A stretch of DNA of 12,227 bases from Leptolyngbyaceae cyanobacterium SM1_3_5 (GCA_012031475.1 JAAUTJ010000078.1:1-12227); one strand, 5' to 3'. Shown: positions 1 to 7,070, counted from the stretch's first letter. Notes: a model not told the origin generated them from the letters alone. A program made the numbers and translations.

Positions 1-772
1 ATCCGGTGGACATCGATCTGATTGTGCTGGCAACCTCCAGTCCCGACGACCTGTTTGGCAGTGCGTCTCAGGTGCAAGCCGAAATCGGCGCGTCGAAAGC
101 GGTCGCCTTTGACCTCACCGCAGCCTGTTCCGGCTTCATGTTCGGACTGGTGACAGCCGCGCAGTTCATCCGGACGGGAACCTATCGAAACGTGCTGCTG
201 ATCGGCGCAGATATTTTGTCGCGCTGGGTGGATTGGAACGATCGCCGCACCTGCGTTTTGTTCGGAGACGGAGCCGGAGCGATCGTCATGCAGGCCGCTG
301 AGCGCGATCGACTCTTCGGCTTTGAGCTTCGCAGCGACGGGACGCAAAATCACCTGCTCAACTTGGCCTACAGGCCGGAACCGCTCACCTTGGCGGAGGA
401 GTGACGATCGCGCAAGGCAAGTTTCACCCGATTACGATGAACGGTCAGGAAGTCTATCGATTTGCGGTCAAGCGCGTCCCGGAAGTGATCGAGAAGGCGC
501 TGCATCGATCGAACCTGACGATCGACCAAATCGACTGGCTGCTGCTCCACCAGGCCAATCAGCGCATCCTCGACTCGGTGGCTCAGCGGTTGGCGTCCGC
601 CGGAAAAGTAATCAGCAACATGGCCGACTACGGCAATACCGATGCCGCCTCAATTCCGCTCGCTCTGGATGAAAACGTCCGGTCAGGCAGAATTAAGGCG
701 GGAGACACGATCGCCGCTTCAGGCTTCGGCGCGGGTTTAACCTGGGGAGCCGCAATTTTTGAGTGGGGCTAA
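1..772 (+). CDS. fabH: 3-oxoacyl-ACP synthase III (FabH), 5' truncated by window, one frameshift
   Basis: KASIII condenses acetyl-CoA with malonyl-ACP to start type II fatty-acid synthesis in the cytosol. The first 70-80 residues lie before the window; codons are read from base 3. Frame 3 gives the catalytic Cys in AACSGF and the stretch ELRSDGTQNHLLNLAYRPEP, then stops at 402-404. Frame 2 continues at 401 with VTIAQGKF, the catalytic His in LLHQANQRI, the Asn in DYGNTDAASIP, and the usual C-terminal GFGAGLTWGAA; it stops at 770-772. So the whole Cys-His-Asn triad is present, but split over two frames. Adding one G near 395-400 restores LAEGVTIAQG, which is what the family has there. A one-base deletion, probably a sequencing error, is therefore the best reading. 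The loop RLASAGKVISN looks about one residue shorter than usual. The gene is convergent with the kinase, whose stop codon is 15 bases away. The identification is very secure. Confidence 0.93.
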
Positions 773-787
773 CGATCTAATGAGTCA

Positions 788-3742
788 TCAGGCGACAGCA
801 GCGTCGCTGCTTGGCTCGATCGCCTCCTTCTGTACCGGGTCAGACTTGCGCTGCTCAATCGGCAGTCGAATCATGAAAGCCGCGCCCTGATCGGGATGCG
901 AGGCACATTCGAGCTTGCCGCCGTGCTGTTCCACAATCTGGTAGCTGATTGACAAGCCGAGTCCCGTCCCTTTGCCGACGGGTTTGGTGGTGAAGAACGG
1001 GTCAAACAGGCGATGCTGGATGCTGGCGGGAATGCCGCTGCCGTTGTCTTGAATGACGATCTGGATGTGGTCGGGATCGATCGCTTTCGTCTGAACCATG
1101 ATCTTGCCCTGCATCTGCGGCAACCCATCTTCACGCTGCTGATCTTGCGTGTCGCGCAGTGAATCGATCGCATTGCTGAGCAGATTCATAAACACCTGAT
1201 TGAGTTGTCCGGCACAGCACTCAACGAGGGGCAAATCGCCGTACTGCTTGGCGATCGCAATTTCGGTATGTGATGAGTCGGCTTTAATGCGGTGCTGCAA
1301 AATCATCAGCGTGTTGTCTAGCCCTTCGTGAATGTCTACTCGCTTCATTCGAGCCTGATCGAGGCGCGAGAAATTCCGCAGGCTGAGGACAATTTCGCGG
1401 ATGCGATCGGCTCCCACTTCCAGCGAGTTGAGCAGATGCGGCAAATCCGAGGCGACAAATTCGAGGTCAGCTTCTTCAGCATAGGATTGAACTTCAGCGA
1501 TCGGTTCCGGGTAGTGCTGCTGATAAAGCTCGATCAGCTTCAGGAGCGATCGCGTGTAGCTGCTGACATGGCTGAGATTGCCGTAGATGAAGCTGACCGG
1601 ATTGTTGATCTCGTGCGCTACGCCTGCGACTAGCTGACCCAGACTCGACATCTTTTCGCTTTGAATCAGATGCGTTTGGGTGCGTTGGAGATGTTCGATC
1701 GCCTCGCTAAGCTGTTTGGCCTGCTGCCGAGTCCGCCCCAGCAAAACTGCGTGTTGCAGCGCAACGCCAATCTGCGCCGCGACCTGCTGCGTAAATTCGA
1801 TTTCGCGCTGCTGCCAGTGCCGTGTGGTCGTACACTGATGGACGCACAGCAAGCCCCACAGTCGTTCACCGACGAGTAGCGGCACAATCAGATCGGCCTT
1901 GACCTGAAACTGCGCCAACATCTGCACATGGCACTCGGTCAATCCGGCCTGATAGAGGTCATCGATCGCCCGCACATTTCCCTTGGCATAGGCAATCAGC
2001 CGCGATTTGCCCATGCAGCATTCAGACAGCTTGGCGTTAAGAATTGAAGGAAATTCAGATAGGACGGATTCAGACACGACTTCGCCGCTGCCGTCGCCTG
2101 CTTCGGGATCAAAGCGGTAGATCACGACGCGATCGGCGCTCAGCAGTTCTTGAACTTCGGTTGCAGCCGCTTTAAACACCGCATCAAGCTCCAGCGAGGC
2201 GCGAATTTTGGCGATGATGCGGGCGAGTGCCTGCTGGTGATCGACCGATTGCTGAAGTTCCAGGGTCGATCGCTGGAGTTCCAGGTTCGACTCTTGCAAT
2301 TGTGCCGTGCGCTCTTCCACCTGGTACTCTAGGTTGCTGTTCAGCCCTTGCACCTGCTGATAGAGGCGATATTGCTTCACCGCCATCGAAAAGCGTTCGC
2401 CAAAGGCTTTTGCCAGCTTCAGTTCCGCTTCTGTCCACTGCTGCGCCTGTCCGCTCTTAAGCTGTCGCCACACTTCAAACGACTGCCGCGCCATCATCTG
2501 GCGGGTGTCGGGGTCGTGTGCGCCTGCCCAAAGAATTTCCGTGTTCACTTCGTGGCGAAAAATGGTGAGACAGCCGACGACTTCCGTGCCGTAGGTGAGC
2601 GGCAGAATCAGCATTCCGCGAATTTTGCTGTCTTGAAAAAACGGAGCCATGACGCGCAAAAGCGGCTCTTTGTAGATGTCGCTGATTGCCCACAGCGGAA
2701 AATCTGAATCAGAGGCATCCGCAACGGGAGCCAGCGCGTAAACCGATCGCATCCACTCGACTGACCAAGGCCGATTCGGTTCAATTGAGTTAGAAGGAAC
2801 GGCAGATTTGAGATAGTTTTGCCACAGCAAATTCTCTTCGATCGGTCGTTTGGTCGCCTGATCAAGATATTGCGGCTGATCCCCGCAGGTGTAAAGTTCG
2901 ATCGCCTGCGTCGGCTCATGGGCGAGCAGATACAGCCTGCCGCCCGATCCTTCAAACGCCTGCACGACGGCTTCGAGCGCGGCCTGAAGCTGAACGGTTG
3001 GTGTGGTGTAAAGCAGCGCGGTGACGTGGTTGATGTGGGCTTCTTGCTGCGCCTGATCGCGGACGCGCTGAAGCAAAATCGACTGCGAGATGGCGATCGC
3101 CATTTGGTCAACAACCGACTGGATAAACTGTAACTCTGGGTCTGTCACCTCGCGGGATTCGGAATGATGCGAAACCAGCAAGCCCCAAAGCTGGGCGTTT
3201 GCTTCAAGGGATGGCGGTTTGTACGCTCCGGTTTCCGCATTTGCCAGCACGATCGGCACGACGACTGAGGACTTGACGCCCATTGCCGTCAGATATTCGA
3301 CATGGCAGGGATCAACCGGACGGTAGCGAATTGGCTGCGATCGCAGCGGCTCTCCGGTTTCCTCAAGCTCCATTGGGCTGAGGCCGATTTCAGCCGATTC
3401 CAGATTGACGATCGAACGCTGGCGCGATCGGACGAACAGTTCGCGAGCATAGGGCGGAATATCGTCGGCAGGAAAATTAAGGCCAAGCATTGAGGGCAAG
3501 CGGCCTGCCTGAATGGATTCAGCGATGACGACACCGTGACCATCGGGAGCAAACTGGTAAACTTTAACGCGATCGGTTCCTAGGTACGATCGCACCTCGG
3601 CCACCGTTGCGGCTAAAATTTCTCGGAGTTCCAAAGATTGACGAATACGATTCGCAATGCGGTGAAGCAGCACTTCTTGAGTGAGCATTGCGGACTGCGG
3701 TAGCGATTCCATTGCGCGAGCGGCTGATTGAACAAGTGACAA
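788..3742 (-). CDS. Cph2-like phytochrome/cyanobacteriochrome hybrid sensor histidine kinase
   Basis: A predicted cytosolic light-sensing histidine kinase of 984 aa with no membrane segment. GAF1 (about 28-225) is phytochrome-like, with a DIP motif at 94-96 and the bilin-attachment Cys146-His147 in DPCHVEYL. Residues 235-460 are a PHY-type domain with a tongue: WAG at 405-407, then ARQSFEVW at 418-425, where the family normally has PRxSFxxW. No PAS domain precedes GAF1, as in knotless (Cph2-type) phytochromes. A coiled coil (462-505) leads to a cyanobacteriochrome-type GAF (515-665) with Cys604-His605 in AGLTECHVQ and Cys576 in ECCMG, aligned with the DxCF cysteine. The kinase core follows: H-box His710 (AHEINNP), N-box NLLSNAID (853-860), G1 DNGSGIP (899-905) and G2 GKGTGLGLS (923-931). 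No receiver domain is attached and no response regulator lies nearby, so the partner is unknown. The start at 3742 is a TTG without a clear ribosome site. An in-frame TAG lies just upstream, and Met11 (3712) is an alternative start. Confidence 0.93.
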   Translation of the reverse strand: MSLVQSAARAMESLPQSAMLTQEVLLHRIANRIRQSLELREILAATVAEVRSYLGTDRVKVYQFAPDGHGVVIAESIQAGRLPSMLGLNFPADDIPPYARELFVRSRQRSIVNLESAEIGLSPMELEETGEPLRSQPIRYRPVDPCHVEYLTAMGVKSSVVVPIVLANAETGAYKPPSLEANAQLWGLLVSHHSESREVTDPELQFIQSVVDQMAIAISQSILLQRVRDQAQQEAHINHVTALLYTTPTVQLQAALEAVVQAFEGSGGRLYLLAHEPTQAIELYTCGDQPQYLDQATKRPIEENLLWQNYLKSAVPSNSIEPNRPWSVEWMRSVYALAPVADASDSDFPLWAISDIYKEPLLRVMAPFFQDSKIRGMLILPLTYGTEVVGCLTIFRHEVNTEILWAGAHDPDTRQMMARQSFEVWRQLKSGQAQQWTEAELKLAKAFGERFSMAVKQYRLYQQVQGLNSNLEYQVEERTAQLQESNLELQRSTLELQQSVDHQQALARIIAKIRASLELDAVFKAAATEVQELLSADRVVIYRFDPEAGDGSGEVVSESVLSEFPSILNAKLSECCMGKSRLIAYAKGNVRAIDDLYQAGLTECHVQMLAQFQVKADLIVPLLVGERLWGLLCVHQCTTTRHWQQREIEFTQQVAAQIGVALQHAVLLGRTRQQAKQLSEAIEHLQRTQTHLIQSEKMSSLGQLVAGVAHEINNPVSFIYGNLSHVSSYTRSLLKLIELYQQHYPEPIAEVQSYAEEADLEFVASDLPHLLNSLEVGADRIREIVLSLRNFSRLDQARMKRVDIHEGLDNTLMILQHRIKADSSHTEIAIAKQYGDLPLVECCAGQLNQVFMNLLSNAIDSLRDTQDQQREDGLPQMQGKIMVQTKAIDPDHIQIVIQDNGSGIPASIQHRLFDPFFTTKPVGKGTGLGLSISYQIVEQHGGKLECASHPDQGAAFMIRLPIEQRKSDPVQKEAIEPSSDAAVA

Positions 3743-3754
3743 AAACCAACAGGC

Positions 3755-3772
3755 AAAGGAGATGCATCCTTT
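3755..3772 (-). other. Small hairpin in the leader of the photoreceptor kinase
   Basis: The arms AAAGGA (3755-3760) and TCCTTT (3767-3772) are perfect inverted repeats around a 6-base loop. The centre also holds the 8-base palindrome GATGCATC (3761-3768). It lies 13 bases upstream of the TTG start, so in the mRNA it could fold beside the initiation region. On the minus strand the AAAGGA arm resembles a Shine-Dalgarno sequence but sits too far from the start to serve directly. Any regulatory role is inference. Confidence 0.35.
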
Positions 3773-3802
3773 CTAAGATAGTGTACGGCTCTAAGATAGT
3801 GT
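3772..3802. repeat. Two 13-bp direct repeats upstream of the kinase, period 18
   Basis: TCTAAGATAGTGT occurs exactly twice, at 3772-3784 and 3790-3802. On the minus strand each copy reads ACACTATCTTAGA and contains TATCTT, a passable -10 hexamer. The pair lies 30-60 bases upstream of the kinase start. It could be a paired binding site for a regulator, a duplicated promoter element, or a simple local duplication. Confidence 0.5.
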
Positions 3803-3932
3803 GCGACGATCCCCGTCAACAGTTTCCCACGCTCAAGTTTCTTTAATCAGCCGTGTAAACACGGTGGAAGTCTTCTCAAAATCGCGTCCCAGCGCGAATT
3901 TACCGTATGGAGCTTGTGCCCTGCTTGTGGCT

Positions 3933-4769
3933 TTACCTTGAGCGGGCAGCCGCACTGATTGGGTTGTCGATCGCAGGCGCATTGATCTTGCCGTATCGGG
4001 CCTGCACCAGCATGTGAATTCCGTAGGCAACTAGTCCCAGCGCCACCAAGCCCAAAAGCCATGCGCCTTGCGGCTGCTGTGCCAGCGTTTGCAGTGCGCC
4101 ATCTAGCCCCTGTACCTCGCTGGGATCGCTCTGTCGCCCTGCCTGAATCAAAAACAGTCCGGTCAGAGCAAGGACGACGCCACGCGCCGCCAGCCCAAAG
4201 CGCCCGATGCGAGTTGCCCAAGTGCGCTCCGCATCGCTCATTTGATTGAGATTGAGTCGTTTGCGAAAGCTGGCTTTGTAAGCTTCATAAAACTGATAGA
4301 AACCGATGCCAATCACGCCTGCTCCAATCAGGCCAACGAGCCATTGCCCAAACGGTTGCGCGAGCAGTTGGGCGGTGGCGTCTTGCTGCCCGTTGCCGCT
4401 GCCTGCTGATGCTCCAACCGTTAGCCTGAGTGCGGTTAGGGCTAATCCGGTGTAGACCGTGCCGTTGAGCAGATAGCCGAATCGCTGAGCAATGCCTTTT
4501 GCGTCTTTGCCTTTGCGTTCGGGATCGTAAATTGCCTGTACGATTCGCCACAGCACATATCCGATCAGGCCGATCGCCACGAGTGCCAGCAGAATTTGAC
4601 CGAACGGCTGACGAGCGATCGTGCTGAGTGCGCCTTGCGTATCGGTGGTTTGACCGCCTGCACTGATCGCCGCCTGCACTGCCAAAACGCCGACAATTCC
4701 GTACACAATTCCTTTTGCAGCGTAGCCAAATCGTGCGAGTCGTTCTATCCAGTCTGCCGTTTGTGCCAT
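3933..4769 (-). CDS. DUF1206 family membrane protein, three tandem repeats
   Basis: An inner-membrane protein of 278 aa built from three copies of the DUF1206 unit, at about residues 10-80, 95-165 and 188-258. Each unit has two hydrophobic helices separated by a polar loop that ends in a QPFG-like motif: QPFG at 54-57, QPFG at 138-141 and QPQG at 232-235. That gives six predicted membrane segments. Each repeat opens with a similar R-F-G-Y or R-F-G-L stretch followed by G-x-V. No biochemical function is established for DUF1206 as far as I know. The ATG at 4769 begins MAQTADWIERLARFGYAAKG, the expected N-terminus for the family. TAGGAA lies about 14 bases upstream, a distant and weak ribosome site. 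It runs in the same direction as the kinase, 190 bases ahead of it, but the repeats in that gap suggest the kinase has its own promoter. The 128-base gap on the other side is shared with the divergent DUF155 gene. Confidence 0.9.
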   Translation of the reverse strand: MAQTADWIERLARFGYAAKGIVYGIVGVLAVQAAISAGGQTTDTQGALSTIARQPFGQILLALVAIGLIGYVLWRIVQAIYDPERKGKDAKGIAQRFGYLLNGTVYTGLALTALRLTVGASAGSGNGQQDATAQLLAQPFGQWLVGLIGAGVIGIGFYQFYEAYKASFRKRLNLNQMSDAERTWATRIGRFGLAARGVVLALTGLFLIQAGRQSDPSEVQGLDGALQTLAQQPQGAWLLGLVALGLVAYGIHMLVQARYGKINAPAIDNPISAAARSR

Positions 4770-4817
4770 TGGTGTTTGTGAATTCCTATTTCAAGCCTGG
4801 GCGATCGGCCAAATCAG

Positions 4818-4875
4818 TGCATCTATCTACAGAACAAAATTGTTAGACGCGACATCTTGTGTGCCTGCATCTATC
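4818..4875. repeat. 10-bp direct repeat in the DUF1206/DUF155 divergent promoter gap
   Basis: TGCATCTATC appears at 4818-4827 and again at 4866-4875, 48 bases apart, inside the 128-base gap between two divergent genes. The second copy ends 22 bases before the DUF155 start codon. It may be a pair of regulator sites, but the length is short enough for chance. Confidence 0.3.
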
Positions 4876-4897
4876 AGCCACCGTGCATAATCGAGAT

Positions 4898-5698
4898 ATG
4901 GAGAAAATTCCTTTTGCGGAAAAAGAAAGCGTCAAAGGGCGAGCAATATTTTTGGGAGAGCGGCTGAATTTGTCGGCACTCGAAACGACGGACACTTTGG
5001 CAACGATGCCGCTGGTGGTTGCAGCGGGCGATCGCGGCTGTGCGGTGCTGTTTCGATATGGGGCAGTGGTGGTGTTTGGACTAGAGCCGATCGAAGAAGC
5101 ATCGTTTTTGTTGCAGCTTGAACCGCTGGTTCTCGATCCGTTTGCTCAGCGTGAAACTGAGGAAGTCGTGCTTCAGCTTGAACCTGCCGGAGCGGGGCGC
5201 GTCGAAAACGGGATGATTTGGATTCAAGGCTTTAGCGTGGAGTGCTTGCAGATCGTGGCGGACGTGCTGGCGAAAAGCGTCGTGCTGGCACATTACGAAG
5301 CGGGAACCGCCAAGGTTTTTGACCAGATTGAACCGTTCGCCGCCAGTTTGCAAACCAGCACGAATCGCGAACGGCAGGGCAAGGAACTGTTGCGGCAGTT
5401 GGGTTTAAGCCTGTCGATTCAACACAAAATCATCGGGCGGGTGGAAATTAGCGACAAGCCCGAACTGCTGTGGGATTCCCCGACGTTGGAGCGGCTGTAT
5501 CGCCGTTTGGACGATGAATACGAAATTCGCGATCGCCATCTTGCTCTTGAGCGCAAGCTGGATTTAATTTCGCGGACGGCGGAAACCGTGCTGGATCTGC
5601 TTCAGCACAATACGGGGTTGCGCGTTGAGTGGTACGTGGTGATTTTGATTGTGGTGGAAATTTTGCTGTCGATGTACGACCTATTTTTGCAGGTGTAG
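4898..5698 (+). CDS. DUF155 (RMND1/Sif2-like) family protein
   Basis: A 266-aa protein of the DUF155 family, which includes mitochondrial RMND1 and yeast Rmd1/Rmd8. RMND1 supports mitochondrial translation; the bacterial role is unknown. What is visible: an N-terminal alpha/beta region with LFRYGAVVVFGLEP (51-64), a helical middle, and the hallmark LERLYRRLDDEYEIRDR (197-213). That motif is followed by an amphipathic helix with LERKLDLI and a C-terminal hydrophobic segment (WYVVILIVVEILLSMYDLFL, 245-264) that should anchor it in a membrane. The ATG at 4898 (MEKIPFAEKES) fits the family's short N-terminus. An upstream in-frame GTG at 4859 would add 13 residues with no family-like character, so I did not use it. 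The ribosome site is weak (GAG just before the ATG). The gene is convergent with mgtC, with only 18 bases between the two stop codons and no clear terminator hairpin in that gap. Confidence 0.88.
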   Translation: MEKIPFAEKESVKGRAIFLGERLNLSALETTDTLATMPLVVAAGDRGCAVLFRYGAVVVFGLEPIEEASFLLQLEPLVLDPFAQRETEEVVLQLEPAGAGRVENGMIWIQGFSVECLQIVADVLAKSVVLAHYEAGTAKVFDQIEPFAASLQTSTNRERQGKELLRQLGLSLSIQHKIIGRVEISDKPELLWDSPTLERLYRRLDDEYEIRDRHLALERKLDLISRTAETVLDLLQHNTGLRVEWYVVILIVVEILLSMYDLFLQV

Positions 5699-5716
5699 CG
5701 GTTTCACGAAGGACGG

Positions 5717-6181
5717 CTATGGGTCGGCATCGTTGTCGAGCTTCGATCGCTCCTCAATCTGCTTCACACCCCACAGCACAAACAGCGTTAGCACTCCCCC
5801 CGCAAGACCAATAAACCAAAGTCCCGCGCCGATCGCCACGCCCAAAGCTGCCGACACCCAAATCGCCGCCGCCGAAGTTAATCCACGCACCTGAACTTTG
5901 CGGCGATCGGTACGCGAGATGATTTCTCCGGCTCCCAAAAAGCCAACGCCCGTCGTGATTCCCTGAATGACGCGAGTGTGATCCCCAGAATCGATTGGGC
6001 TGCCGCTCAAGCCGGAAAGTACAAAAATGGCTGCTCCCAGACTCACCAGCATGTGCGTTCGCAGTCCGGCAGGTTTGCGATCGAGTTGGCGCTCCAATCC
6101 AATCAGGCCACCCACGACGATCGCGAGAATCAGCCGTAGCAGGACGTGCTGCCAATCGATCGGCAGCGAAATTTCGGACAT
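5717..6181 (-). CDS. MgtC/SapB family membrane protein
   Basis: A 154-aa inner-membrane protein of the MgtC/SapB family. Proteins of this family are linked to growth under low magnesium and to intracellular phosphate and ATP homeostasis in several bacteria; the biochemical activity is not settled. Visible features are four to five hydrophobic segments, the N-terminal signature GGLIGLERQ...KPAGLRTHMLVSLGA (24-50), the central TGVGFLGAGEII (77-88), and VRGLTSAAAIWVSAALGVAIG (98-118). These are the most conserved parts of the family. At 154 aa it matches the short form without the C-terminal ACT-like domain of Salmonella MgtC. The ATG at 6181 has a good ribosome site, AGGAAA, about six bases upstream. 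A 13-base palindrome, two Pho-box-like units and a tandem repeat lie within 85 bases upstream. The small CxxC gene reads toward it from 100 bases away, so co-transcription is possible. Confidence 0.93.
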   Translation of the reverse strand: MSEISLPIDWQHVLLRLILAIVVGGLIGLERQLDRKPAGLRTHMLVSLGAAIFVLSGLSGSPIDSGDHTRVIQGITTGVGFLGAGEIISRTDRRKVQVRGLTSAAAIWVSAALGVAIGAGLWFIGLAGGVLTLFVLWGVKQIEERSKLDNDADP

Positions 6182-6189
6182 GATGTTTC

Positions 6190-6202
6190 CTGAATCATTC
6201 AG
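6190..6202. promoter_or_regulatory. 13-bp palindrome overlapping the mgtC ribosome site
   Basis: CTGAAT and ATTCAG flank a single C, a perfect 6-bp inverted repeat. On the minus strand its 3' end runs into the AGGAAA ribosome site of the mgtC-like gene. A protein bound here, or a small stem in the mRNA, could block initiation. This is a sequence observation only; no factor is recognised. Confidence 0.35.
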
Positions 6203-6211
6203 TCTTTTCCA

Positions 6212-6230
6212 TTTAACCAGAAGTTAACCT
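6212..6230 (+). promoter_or_regulatory. Partial Pho box (two 8-bp units, 3-bp spacer) upstream of mgtC
   Basis: The cyanobacterial Pho box is usually described as tandem 8-base units PyTTAAPyPy(T/A) separated by three bases. TTTAACCA at 6212-6219 matches every position. After the spacer GAA, GTTAACCT at 6223-6230 matches all but the first position. The adjoining 8-mers on either side do not match, so this is two of three units. It lies 31-49 bases upstream of the mgtC-like start codon, with the consensus reading on the strand opposite to that gene. The short length and the orientation keep confidence low. Confidence 0.35.
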
Positions 6231-6231
6231 G

Positions 6232-6264
6232 GCTGATTGTAATGACAAGCTGATTGAATGACAA
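6232..6264. repeat. Tandem 17/16-bp imperfect repeat upstream of mgtC
   Basis: GCTGATTGTAATGACAA (6232-6248) is followed immediately by GCTGATTGAATGACAA (6249-6264). The two differ by one base deletion. They lie in the 100-base gap between the small CxxC gene and the mgtC-like gene, directly beside the Pho-box-like units. They may be duplicated binding sites or a replication-slippage product. Confidence 0.55.
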
Positions 6265-6281
6265 AGGAGCGATCGCGCCTC

Positions 6282-6596
6282 TCAAACTGTGCCGATGTTG
6301 GAAGCGGGTTTGCGGTCTGGACGAGCCAGCGTCGGGCTGCACTCAGAGGGCTTGGTTTGAAATTTCACCAGGTTGGCAAGTTCTTGAAGCTGGCTAATGG
6401 CTTCAGCGCCTTCGAGCTTCATCAGTTCGCGATCGTCTCGCATTTCTGTCCAGGTGATGCCGTAGTCCGACACCAGGAAGCGGATGAGATGGTCATTGCC
6501 CAGGCTCACCATGAACGAAGCGCTATTCATCTGACCGCCGCAGGTGTAGCACGATGCCAGGTAGCCCCGACGCTCCAGCACCGTTGCGAGCGCCAT
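6282..6596 (-). CDS. Conserved small cyanobacterial protein with CxxC motif, function unknown
   Basis: A 104-aa soluble protein that I recognise only as a cyanobacterial conserved hypothetical. Near the N-terminus it has a CYTCGG motif (Cys16 and Cys19) after MALATVLERRGYLAS. Such a pair could bind a metal or form a disulfide. The middle is a compact alpha/beta-like stretch (MVSLGNDHLIRFLVSDYG, 29-46), followed by a charged helix with EMRDDRELMKLEGAEAISQL (51-70). The last 25 residues are polar and look disordered. The ATG at 6596 has no obvious Shine-Dalgarno sequence, but no better in-frame start lies upstream. A longer ORF on the opposite strand (6258-6689) has no recognisable protein features, so I prefer this strand. 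It could be co-transcribed with the mgtC-like gene. Confidence 0.7.
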   Translation of the reverse strand: MALATVLERRGYLASCYTCGGQMNSASFMVSLGNDHLIRFLVSDYGITWTEMRDDRELMKLEGAEAISQLQELANLVKFQTKPSECSPTLARPDRKPASNIGTV

Positions 6597-6687
6597 GAAG
6601 ATTCATTACCAGGTCTTGAACAAATTGACGATGCTGGTCTGCAAGTCTTAAAAACACACTTGACCTCCTATCCCCACACTACATTCT

Positions 6688-6705
6688 AAACCTTTCTAAA
6701 GGTTT
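6688..6705. other. 8-bp AT-rich inverted repeat upstream of the CxxC gene
   Basis: AAACCTTT (6688-6695) and AAAGGTTT (6698-6705) form a perfect inverted repeat with a 2-base centre. On the plus strand it is followed by TCTT, weakly terminator-like, but no plus-strand gene ends just before it. Its place about 90 bases upstream of the minus-strand CxxC gene fits an operator or promoter-proximal site equally well. Confidence 0.4.
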
Positions 6706-7070
6706 TCTTAAGATTTGCATCTGAAGTGGTGGAGCTTTTAGGTAATCATACCCAAAACAACTCGATAATCACCTGCACTTAAGTCGTAATCCAGCGAAAC
6801 AAAACGGCTTTAATGGGTTACAAGCGATAAAAGCAACTGAAGCGGGTTCCCCACCGAAGTCAAACATTGGTCTTCTAGCCGAAGTATCAATGGCAGCGGC
6901 AAGAGCCGCATCTGCACAAAGAAGTAAATGACGCCTTATTGCACTTTAAGCGAAAACCGCCCAAAAGTGGTAAAGCTTAATCATCTCTTCCAACCTGAAG
7001 CGTAGAATTCCGGCTACTTCATCGCATCTTTAAGAATCTGCGAGAAGGTGCGATCGCTCAGGACAAATGA
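6706..7070. other. Gene-free stretch of atypical composition, possible relic or RNA
   Basis: No convincing gene is present. The CGATCG core, frequent elsewhere, is absent from about 6440 to 7048. A block is open on both strands: plus frame 6746-6931 (ending in a TGA, with only a late ATG) and the minus strand over much the same bases (including MFDFGGEPASVAF). Neither has a start with a ribosome site. A strong hairpin, GCGGC AAGA GCCGC, lies at about 6895-6909. Imperfect direct repeats at 6724-6749 and 6965-6984 bracket the block. It could be a decayed coding or mobile sequence, a dispersed repeat, or a structured RNA. I cannot decide between these. Confidence 0.4.

Noticed and set aside
3564..3767. 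67-codon minus-strand frame starting MHLLCLLVFVTCSI, resembling a small hydrophobic leader peptide
   Set aside because: Most of it overlaps the kinase in another frame. The AAAGG before its ATG is directly adjacent, too close for a ribosome site.
3847..4221. 124-codon minus-strand frame inside the DUF1206 gene
   Set aside because: It is an out-of-frame shadow of a clear three-repeat membrane protein.
6258..6689. 143-codon plus-strand frame opposite the small CxxC protein
   Set aside because: It has no recognisable motifs, while the minus-strand protein has a compact conserved-looking sequence with CxxC.
6688..6705. Rho-independent terminator on the plus strand
   Set aside because: The stem is AT-rich, the T-run is poor, and no plus-strand gene ends nearby; kept only as an inverted repeat.
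6746..6931. Protein-coding gene in the gap between the CxxC gene and the DUF2839 operon
   Set aside because: There is no usable start or ribosome site; about 60 open codons can occur by chance, and the opposite strand is equally open.
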